Assembly: GCA_001872985.1 (NCBI GenBank)
Contig: MNYA01000491.1
Location: forward strand, 1-13,104
Direction: 5' to 3'
Origin: a bacterium CG2_30_54_10
GTDB taxonomy: Bacteria > Muiribacteriota > Ozemobacteria > Ozemobacterales > Ozemobacteraceae
Length of the DNA: 13,104 nucleotides
Part shown: one piece after another, positions 8,424 through 13,104 of the stretch
Numbering within the stretch: the first letter of the stretch is position 1
Layout: each line of letters opens with the position of its first letter
Translations under genes and position numbers: made by a program
Notes under the pieces: generated by a model
What the model was told of the DNA's origin: nothing
Databases searched by the model: none
The model's input: the letters and a program-made list of their open reading frames with translations, nothing else

Positions 8424-9187
8424 GAGAAAAAATGCGCAAGCGCCGCTTCGGATTTACCCTGGTTGAGATTCTCGTCGCCGCAGGCGTTCTAAGTATTTTT
8501 TTTGTTGGAGTATTCAACATTTACCGGTCCGGATCGAATGTTTTTCGAAGCGGAAACTGGCGGATGGTTACGCAGAAAAAGTTACAGCTGGCTCTTCAGC
8601 AGATCCGCGAGGACATCGAACGGGCCAATGGCGCCACGTCTTTTCTTGCCGACTCGGTTGCCTCTGAGCCGCTTCCACTCTACCTCAGCAAAGACTGCAC
8701 CGTTGCCGGCGCGGAACCGACGTTATTAATAGGAATCACTTCTCCCAAAATGTTGATGTATGGTTCGATCACGACTCCCAACACTGAAGCCTCAACTATC
8801 GCCACCACACGTGTGAAAGGAACCTGGATGGGGTTTGCTCTCTATTGTGGTGCGAACGGTTTTCTGAGATATGTCAGGAAAAACGACCCCGACACTGAGC
8901 CGCCACCGGTCGGAGACAACATCACCAACTATAAACCTTCCTCGGGAGTCGGTCCTTCCGCCAGTTTTACCCAAGCAGTAAGCGACCCTGCGCACAAGAT
9001 GATGGATAACAATGAATTCGTTGATGGTGTAACCCAAATTGGATTCGCTTACCAGGTTGGCGACCGGAACGCAGTGACGATTCTCGTCGAGTGTAGCAGC
9101 AGTACTCCTGGACAGCCTGTTTCGACCGTGCGCGAACAAGTTGTAGCCAAACTGCTGACCGGAACGAATGTCATTTTGTTCCCATAA
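8420..9187 (+). CDS. prepilin-like protein, PilW/GspJ type
   Basis: 255 residues. The leader MREKMRKRRFG is followed by FTLVEILVAAGVLSIFFVGV. This is a textbook type IV prepilin cleavage/methylation site, with cleavage after Gly11 and Glu16 at +5. The sequence after the helix (YRSGSNVFRSGNWRM, then LQLALQQIREDIERA) matches the pattern of PilW/GspJ minor pilins. The ATG overlaps the stop of the PilX-like gene. ATG 8432 (Met5), with GAGA upstream, is an alternative start that keeps the signal intact. It is the last gene of the plus-strand operon, ending 73 bases from the convergent lpxK stop. No pilus motor, secretin or peptidase gene is in the window, so those would have to be encoded elsewhere. 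Confidence 0.85.
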   Translation: MREKMRKRRFGFTLVEILVAAGVLSIFFVGVFNIYRSGSNVFRSGNWRMVTQKKLQLALQQIREDIERANGATSFLADSVASEPLPLYLSKDCTVAGAEPTLLIGITSPKMLMYGSITTPNTEASTIATTRVKGTWMGFALYCGANGFLRYVRKNDPDTEPPPVGDNITNYKPSSGVGPSASFTQAVSDPAHKMMDNNEFVDGVTQIGFAYQVGDRNAVTILVECSSSTPGQPVSTVREQVVAKLLTGTNVILFP

Positions 9188-9260
9188 CTATGACAACGCA
9201 GGGAAAACTTCAATGGTTTCCTCAAGTAATTGAGCTGGCACGCACATGGCTTGTTCTTTT

Positions 9261-10298
9261 TCACGGAAGCAGGCCGAGTCGGCGAAGGGCAGTGCAGACC
9301 GGTTCACCGTTCGCGGCCGTCATGCGGGTGCGGAGAGTCCAGAGTCCGATCTCTCGAGCAGTTTTCGCGTCGATCTTCACCCGATCTTTTTCCGTGCAGA
9401 CCAGCTTCGCACAGGCATTCGCCGCGATTGTTGCGATAGGCAAAAACTCGGCCGGCTTGAAAACGTGGTGATCGCGAAAAGCCCTGGTTTCGGAAACGGC
9501 GCATCCAATTTTTTCCAGCAACCTGAAAAACGGTTCCGGGCATGCGATAGCGGCGAAGGCAACCGCCCGCTTTGGGCCATTATCGAGGCAAGTTGCGTTG
9601 CCGGATGGGTCGATCCAACCGGTGGGAACTGTTAAGGTCTCAACAACCGGGATCTTCGGCGCAAAGCTTTCGAGCCATTTCCGCCAGAACTCGCGTTGCC
9701 CGCTGCTCGATGACTCGCATCTTGTCAAAACGATCCCGTCGGCCAAAGCCAGCCGTTGGGGAGGCTCGCGAAGCCGTCCGTGGGGCAATAGCCTGACCGC
9801 ATCCCGGTTCATGGTGGAATCCCAAAGGACAAGGTCGATATCCCGAGCCAGGCGCCGGTACTGGAATCCGTCATCCAGCAGAAGCAACCGCGGTCTGAAC
9901 CATTTTTCAGCCATAACGGAGGTGTGTGCCCGATTCTTTCCAAGAAACACCGGCACCCTCGGAAATGATTGGTTGATTAGCAACGCCTCGTCTGTCAGGC
10001 CGGGAGAGTGCGGGCCTTCACCCCGCAACATGTAAAATCCGCGTTCCCAGGGGCTTTTGTAGCCGCGGGTAAGAACCACCGTTTCCGCTGGACGCAAAGG
10101 ATCATCGAGAAGTTCGATCAATAACGGCGTTTTACCGGTGCCTCCGACGGAGAGGTTCCCGATCGAAACCACCCTCGCGGATGGCCTTTGTACAAGAAAG
10201 GGAAAACACATGAAGAAATTCCGTTCGAGCGAACTTAATCCGCCATAGATCGAGGCAAGCAAAGAAATGAACGGCTCAATTGCTCTTCGGAAAATCAT
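9261..10298 (-). CDS. lpxK: tetraacyldisaccharide 4'-kinase LpxK
   Basis: 345 residues, close to the usual length. LpxK phosphorylates the 4' position of the lipid A disaccharide precursor at the inner face of the inner membrane, the sixth step of lipid A synthesis. Visible family motifs in order: an N-terminal hydrophobic helix (about 8-20), IGNLSVGGTGKTP with Walker A GGTGKT at 52-57, TRGY at 77-80, TDEA with Asp103 (equivalent to the catalytic Asp of the family's GDE motif), LDDGFQYRRL with DDGFQ at 142-146, FRDHH with DHH at 276-278 (catalytic His region), and TEKDRVK from 302. All key residues appear intact. The ATG overlaps the stop of the upstream pyruvyl transferase gene in ATGA (10295-10298) and has no clear ribosome binding site, so translation is probably coupled. 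Confidence 0.95.
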   Translation of the reverse strand: MIFRRAIEPFISLLASIYGGLSSLERNFFMCFPFLVQRPSARVVSIGNLSVGGTGKTPLLIELLDDPLRPAETVVLTRGYKSPWERGFYMLRGEGPHSPGLTDEALLINQSFPRVPVFLGKNRAHTSVMAEKWFRPRLLLLDDGFQYRRLARDIDLVLWDSTMNRDAVRLLPHGRLREPPQRLALADGIVLTRCESSSSGQREFWRKWLESFAPKIPVVETLTVPTGWIDPSGNATCLDNGPKRAVAFAAIACPEPFFRLLEKIGCAVSETRAFRDHHVFKPAEFLPIATIAANACAKLVCTEKDRVKIDAKTAREIGLWTLRTRMTAANGEPVCTALRRLGLLP

Positions 10299-11248
10299 TT
10301 CAGGGTGTCCAAAGCGGCTTTCATTTCAGCAAACCGTGTTTCGGATTGCCGGCAAAACTCCGGGGCGGCGACGACGGGGAACGCATCGGCCCCCATGTCC
10401 GTGGGGATTCCCGCCTCCTGGCAAAGAGCGCGGACCTTGTCGTCGTAACAAAGGGGCACCACCGGAACTCCCGCACGCAACCAGGCCAGAAGAACGTGAT
10501 ACCGCATCGGATAACCGGCCGTCAGACTTTCTCCAAGCTTCATCAAATCAGCGAAAGTTCCAGGTGTCCGAACCGGAAACCCGGGAAATGTCCGTAATAG
10601 CAAAATTTCATCTTCGCGCCTTGCAGCGACCCCGATGGCGGAATCCGGCAAAAGACGAATTTGTTGAAACCTGCCAATTGCGAACCTGCGAAACTTTTCA
10701 TCGAACCAGGGGCGAATGTTGACAGCCGTGAGATGGCCTGCGGCCTTTTTGCCAGGAACATAAGGAATAGCCCATGACCAGTCGGTTCCGAGGTTTGCTG
10801 TTCTTCCGGTAAGCAAAGAAAACAAATTGACGGACCCGGCGTCTCTCATCCAGCAATCTCCGGTGTGGCGAAGGGCCCGACCCGATATATTCCTGGCGAG
10901 CGAATTTCGCAAAGGGCCAAGGCCGGCGCCCCACAGTGAGGGAACAGCCCCGGATACTGATGCTGCCACCAATCGCAGCGCGTAAAAGGTCACGCCCTCC
11001 ACGGTCCAGTCCTGGAATATCCCGCCGGCAAAAATGACATGGCGGCACTCCTTCAAGCAAGCTAGAAAGGGGAGCCAGGAAGCGATGCCGCGCCGCGGAA
11101 CTCGCCTGAACCCACGCACGCTCTGTAAGTGATTTCCTGCCGTCACGACCACACGAGAATCACGGCCCAGGCTCGCGGTCAAACCCTGCAAAATGGCTTC
11201 ATCACCGAGATTCCCTTCCCCGAAAAAACCTACCACCAACACTTTCAT
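10295..11248 (-). CDS. csaB: polysaccharide pyruvyl transferase, CsaB-like
   Basis: 317 residues from the ATG at 11246-11248, chosen because the family opens exactly there (MKVLVVGFFGEGNLGDEAIL) and the ATG overlaps the upstream stop in ATGA; a longer in-frame extension has no family similarity. Motifs: GNLGDE (12-17), characteristic of the pyruvyl transferase family; GGIFQD (75-80); GAGLGPL (107-113); a late MRYH (248-251) followed by AGVPVVPLCYDDKV (YDDKV at 268-272), matching the CsaB pattern of R-x-H and YDPKV. These enzymes add ketal-linked pyruvate from phosphoenolpyruvate to sugars. In Gram-positives CsaB creates the pyruvylated wall polymer bound by SLH domains. Here the gene sits between a glycosyltransferase and lpxK, so the acceptor may be a cell-envelope glycan. 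Family confidence is high, exact subfamily moderate. Confidence 0.85.
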   Translation of the reverse strand: MKVLVVGFFGEGNLGDEAILQGLTASLGRDSRVVVTAGNHLQSVRGFRRVPRRGIASWLPFLACLKECRHVIFAGGIFQDWTVEGVTFYALRLVAASVSGAVPSLWGAGLGPLRNSLARNISGRALRHTGDCWMRDAGSVNLFSLLTGRTANLGTDWSWAIPYVPGKKAAGHLTAVNIRPWFDEKFRRFAIGRFQQIRLLPDSAIGVAARREDEILLLRTFPGFPVRTPGTFADLMKLGESLTAGYPMRYHVLLAWLRAGVPVVPLCYDDKVRALCQEAGIPTDMGADAFPVVAAPEFCRQSETRFAEMKAALDTLK

Positions 11249-12384
11249 TCCATCAATCCCACGATCGATGGAATGATCGTCGAAAGCCGGTCGTCCCATG
11301 TCGGAGGCGCCTGCTTTTTTCCCGGTTTGGCCAGAAGTTCCAGGGTTTCTTCGACAAGGCCAGGAAGGATCGCCGTCTTCGAAAGAACACGATCGATCAT
11401 GGGATGGACACGCAACGACGCCAGGTCGGTTCCCCACACATGGAGGCCGCGTGCCGCATATTCGTAAGCCTTGATCGGATCGACCGCGCGAGATAAAGGA
11501 ATATCGCGAAAAGCGACAACACCCACATGGCAGGTGTCCAAAAGTCTTCTCAGCGCCTCGCGGGAAAGGACACCGTGGTTGAACACCCCGGTTTCTTCCA
11601 ACAGGCGACGGAAACCCTCTCCGCGCCCAGGCCCGGCCAGGTGAAGCTCGACTCCCGGAAGCGCGGAAATTCGTGTAAGCCAATCAAAATCGACCCATTC
11701 GAAATGCGCCCCGGCCGATAAAACCAGAAGCGGCGGGGGTGATGGGCGGAAGCGCTTCGGCGTCGTCAAAAAGTCAGATTCAGCAGCATTGGGAGCCAGA
11801 ATCCGGACTGCCGCAGAGCGCGTGTTGAAACCTTTCAGAAGATTTTCGCTGGTTGCCAAAAATACATCCACCCGCTCCATCAAATAATCTTCATAAGCAC
11901 GCCATGCCGATTCACGCTGTCCGGGAAATGCCCCGTGAAGATCGCATCTATCGTAAACGACCCCACACCATGATCCACGGCTCAATCCGCTCATCGAAGG
12001 ATCGGCGACCCACAACAGTGTTTCGCTCTCGCAAATTCCAGATCGGCGAAGCAAATGAGCGGCGATCTTTACCGCGATCGCTTGCAAAGCCGGAAACCCG
12101 GTCGCCCTGAATGGAACCCGGACTGTCAGCTCGCGAACCCGGCCAAAAGCAGATCCGGCAGTAATTGCAAGGCCGCCACCACAGAGCGGATTCAAGTAAT
12201 AAAGGCTGAAGCCGCGTCGGGCAAGGCCCTGCGCGAGAGCCTGGTGCCGCTGTCTCAATCCGTTCCAGGCGACTGGAGCAACAAACAGGATCGGGTAAGG
12301 CGAAAGCTTTACTCGGCAACATGGCTTTGAAATTTTCCACAGAGGTAAAGAATTCAAAGAGCCATTTCGGAAAAAAGAATTCAT
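11245..12384 (-). CDS. GT4-type glycosyltransferase, TuaH-like
   Basis: 379 residues. The N-terminal Rossmann half starts at about 30 (YPILFVAPVAWNGLRQRHQ, then ALAQGLARRG), a layout seen in TuaH-type and related glycosyltransferases. It includes VVYDRCDLH and DVFLATSENLLKGF, followed by the inter-domain APNAAESDF. The C-terminal half has HLAGPGRG, HGVLSREALRRLLDTCHVG and the donor-site segment DPIKAYEYAARGLHVWGTD, equivalent to the E-x7-E region of GT4 enzymes (P-x-K-x-x-E-Y-x-A-x-G). It probably transfers a sugar from an activated donor to a surface glycan at the cytoplasmic face; donor and acceptor are unknown. It is the first gene of the operon with csaB-like and lpxK genes. The first 30 residues are outside the usual domain and no strong ribosome binding site precedes the ATG, so the start is less certain. 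The first 250 bases recur inverted at 12855-13104. Confidence 0.82.
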   Translation of the reverse strand: MNSFFRNGSLNSLPLWKISKPCCRVKLSPYPILFVAPVAWNGLRQRHQALAQGLARRGFSLYYLNPLCGGGLAITAGSAFGRVRELTVRVPFRATGFPALQAIAVKIAAHLLRRSGICESETLLWVADPSMSGLSRGSWCGVVYDRCDLHGAFPGQRESAWRAYEDYLMERVDVFLATSENLLKGFNTRSAAVRILAPNAAESDFLTTPKRFRPSPPPLLVLSAGAHFEWVDFDWLTRISALPGVELHLAGPGRGEGFRRLLEETGVFNHGVLSREALRRLLDTCHVGVVAFRDIPLSRAVDPIKAYEYAARGLHVWGTDLASLRVHPMIDRVLSKTAILPGLVEETLELLAKPGKKQAPPTWDDRLSTIIPSIVGLME

Positions 12385-12410
12385 GGAGTTTTTCCCAGCG
12401 TCTCAGTGTC

Positions 12411-12431
12411 TCAATTTTTCAATTTTTCAAT
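12411..12431 (+). repeat. short tandem repeat upstream of the glycosyltransferase operon
   Basis: Two copies of TCAATTTTT followed by the partial copy TCA, 27-47 bases ahead of the minus-strand ATG. It is followed by two copies of GCCACAA (12432-12438 and 12440-12446). The mirror copy lies at 12808-12828. Such A/T-rich 9-base units near a start can slip, but copy number is low. Confidence 0.7.
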
Positions 12432-12492
12432 GCCACAACGCCACAATGTCCCGGAGCGGTATCTTCTCAATAAAGAGGCTAGGCACTCGGTC

Positions 12493-12512
12493 ATTGCCGC
12501 GCAGGCGGGAAT
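12493..12512. repeat. REP/dRS3-like 20-base palindrome
   Basis: The sequence is ATTGCCGCGCAGGCGGGAAT. It is an inverted repeat of 8-base arms around GCAG with one mismatch, differing by one base from the dRS3-type pattern ATTCCC-N8-GGGAAT known from Neisseria and seen widely elsewhere. The following ATCCAGC also resembles that repeat's usual flank. The mirrored copy is at 12727-12746. Similarity is from memory of the motif; no search was done. Confidence 0.6.
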
Positions 12513-12575
12513 CCAGCATACACAAAACGTAACTTCTCAATAAGGGGGGGCACGGGCGAATGGCACTTAGATAAG

Positions 12576-12663
12576 GAAATTCTTGAGAAAAATGCTCGGA
12601 ATAAAATTCGCGTTTATCAGTGTTTACCCATCGTAGAAAAAATATTGGAGAAGCCAAAGTAGG
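12576..12663 (+). other. single-copy spacer of the giant hairpin
   Basis: 88 A/T-rich bases between the two arms, containing no open frame of its own. A GTTTATC/GTGTTTACCCATC stretch near 12612-12631 resembles degenerate repeats often found in intergenic DNA. With the inner arm ends it could be a small MITE-like element: GGCACTTAGATAAG on the left faces GGTGCTTAGTTAAG (reverse complement) on the right. No target-site duplication can be judged because the flanks are themselves repeated. Confidence 0.5.
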
Positions 12664-12726
12664 CTTAACTAAGCACCATTCGCCCGTGCCCCCCTTTATT
12701 GAGAAGTTACGTTTTGTGTATGCTGG

Positions 12727-12746
12727 ATTCCCGCCTGCGCGGCAAT
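12727..12746. repeat. REP/dRS3-like palindrome, mirror copy
   Basis: Exact reverse complement of the palindrome at 12493-12512, carried by the right arm of the hairpin. It is a second copy only if the right arm is real DNA. Confidence 0.6.
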
Positions 12747-12854
12747 GACCGAGTGCCTAGCCTCTTTATTGAGAAGATACCGCTCCGGGACATTGTGGCG
12801 TTGTGGCATTGAAAAATTGAAAAATTGAGACACTGAGACGCTGGGAAAAACTCC

Positions 12855-13104
12855 ATGAATTCTTTTTTCCGAAATGGCTCTTTGAATTCTTTACCTCTGT
12901 GGAAAATTTCAAAGCCATGTTGCCGAGTAAAGCTTTCGCCTTACCCGATCCTGTTTGTTGCTCCAGTCGCCTGGAACGGATTGAGACAGCGGCACCAGGC
13001 TCTCGCGCAGGGCCTTGCCCGACGCGGCTTCAGCCTTTATTACTTGAATCCGCTCTGTGGTGGCGGCCTTGCAATTACTGCCGGATCTGCTTTTGGCCGG
13101 GTTC
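12855..13104 (+). CDS. partial, inverted second copy of the glycosyltransferase 5' end
   Basis: An open frame from ATG 12855 to the window edge, 83 codons and one base. It encodes residues 1-83 of the minus-strand glycosyltransferase exactly (MNSFFRNGSLN at the start, FVAPVAWNGLRQRH inside). No nucleotide differs from the other copy, so there are no silent changes either. It lies wholly in the right arm of the inverted repeat. It could be a genuine duplicated gene continuing beyond the window, a truncated duplicate, or an artefact of fold-back; the window cannot decide. It should not be counted as a second gene without read support. Confidence 0.45.
   Translation, partial: MNSFFRNGSLNSLPLWKISKPCCRVKLSPYPILFVAPVAWNGLRQRHQALAQGLARRGFSLYYLNPLCGGGLAITAGSAFGRV

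Larger units (their letters stand above)
12135..12575 (+). repeat. left arm of a giant inverted repeat
   Basis: Compared base by base with the reverse complement of 12664-13104 (paired positions sum to 25239). Positions 12135-12543 are identical over 409 bases without indels. The inner part, 12544-12575, pairs with only four mismatches (12544, 12564, 12565, 12571). The arm holds the first 250 bases of the glycosyltransferase gene plus about 190 bases upstream. The outer end is set by the window edge, so the true repeat may be longer. Confidence 0.97.
12385..12854. other. non-coding centre of the inverted repeat, between two mirrored gene starts
   Basis: 470 bases without a credible gene. It holds a short tandem repeat next to each gene start, the REP-like palindrome in each arm, an 11-base sequence CTTCTCAATAA at 12463-12473 and 12533-12543 (70 bases apart) mirrored in the right arm, and a single-copy spacer. 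No tRNA, rRNA or convincing promoter was seen. Promoters for the glycosyltransferase operon must lie here or within the repeat, but no good -10/-35 pair stands out. A 76-codon minus-strand frame at 12427-12657 crosses the repeats and is judged spurious. Confidence 0.7.
12664..13104 (-). repeat. right arm of the giant inverted repeat, reaching the window edge
   Basis: This is the reverse complement of 12135-12575. It is identical over 12696-13104 and has four mismatches within 12664-12695. It ends only because the window ends. The perfect identity over coding and non-coding sequence alike, with all differences confined to the innermost 32 bases, is what separates this from an ordinary old duplication. 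Confidence 0.97.

Noticed and set aside
9188..9260. Possible bidirectional terminator between the convergent operons
   Set aside because: Only a weak 5-pair stem with two G-U pairs precedes the T-rich stretch near 9253; no convincing hairpin for either strand.
11249..11683. N-terminal extension of the pyruvyl transferase frame (145 extra codons)
   Set aside because: It lies wholly inside the glycosyltransferase gene in another frame, and the family's conserved start coincides with ATG 11248, which overlaps the upstream stop.
12427..12657. A 76-codon minus-strand frame through the centre of the hairpin
   Set aside because: It crosses the REP-like palindrome, the direct repeats and the unique spacer, has no ribosome binding site or family resemblance, and is best explained as chance in repeat DNA.
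1..13104. CRISPR array, tRNA, rRNA, transposase or phage genes
   Set aside because: Searched by eye on both strands; no regular direct repeats with spacers, no rRNA-like or cloverleaf-like sequence, and no transposase or phage motif was seen.

Overview
The window looks like a stretch, probably a contig end, from a diderm (Gram-negative-type) bacterium. The evidence is an LpxK lipid A kinase, two Skp/OmpH-like periplasmic proteins and type IV-pilin-like prepilins. I cannot assign a lineage. The sequences do not look like those of well-studied enterics or pseudomonads, and an uncultured or candidate-phylum source is plausible but not shown.

Left edge (1-414): a reverse-strand reading frame stays open to the window edge and may be the 5' part of a gene. 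Plus-strand operon (415-9187): seven tightly packed genes. They are a Cys-rich secreted protein of unknown function; two OmpH/Skp-like paralogues; a 1403-residue secreted multidomain protein with Ig/PKD-like segments and calcium-loop-like motifs; and three prepilin-like proteins resembling PilV/GspI, PilX/GspK and PilW/GspJ. Four junctions are start/stop overlaps, one has a single-base gap and one a 65-base gap. The simplest reading is a surface appendage or secretion pseudopilus, with the giant protein as its tip or cargo (like PilY1 in canonical minor-pilin operons, but with a different architecture) and the Skp-like pair as possible dedicated chaperones.

Minus-strand operon (12384 down to 9261): a GT4-type glycosyltransferase, a CsaB-type polysaccharide pyruvyl transferase and LpxK, each junction being a 4-base ATGA overlap. 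Together they suggest assembly and pyruvylation of a surface glycan alongside lipid A phosphorylation. The two operons converge, with 73 bases between them.

Right edge (12135-13104): a giant hairpin. The first 250 bases of the glycosyltransferase gene and its upstream region are repeated in inverted orientation up to the last base of the window. I compared the arms base by base: 409 bases are identical, then a further 32 pair with four mismatches, around an 88-base spacer. The perfect outer arms and imperfect inner part suggest a fold-back (amplification or assembly chimera, or a very recent inverted duplication) started at a natural imperfect inverted repeat that carries a REP/dRS3-like palindrome.
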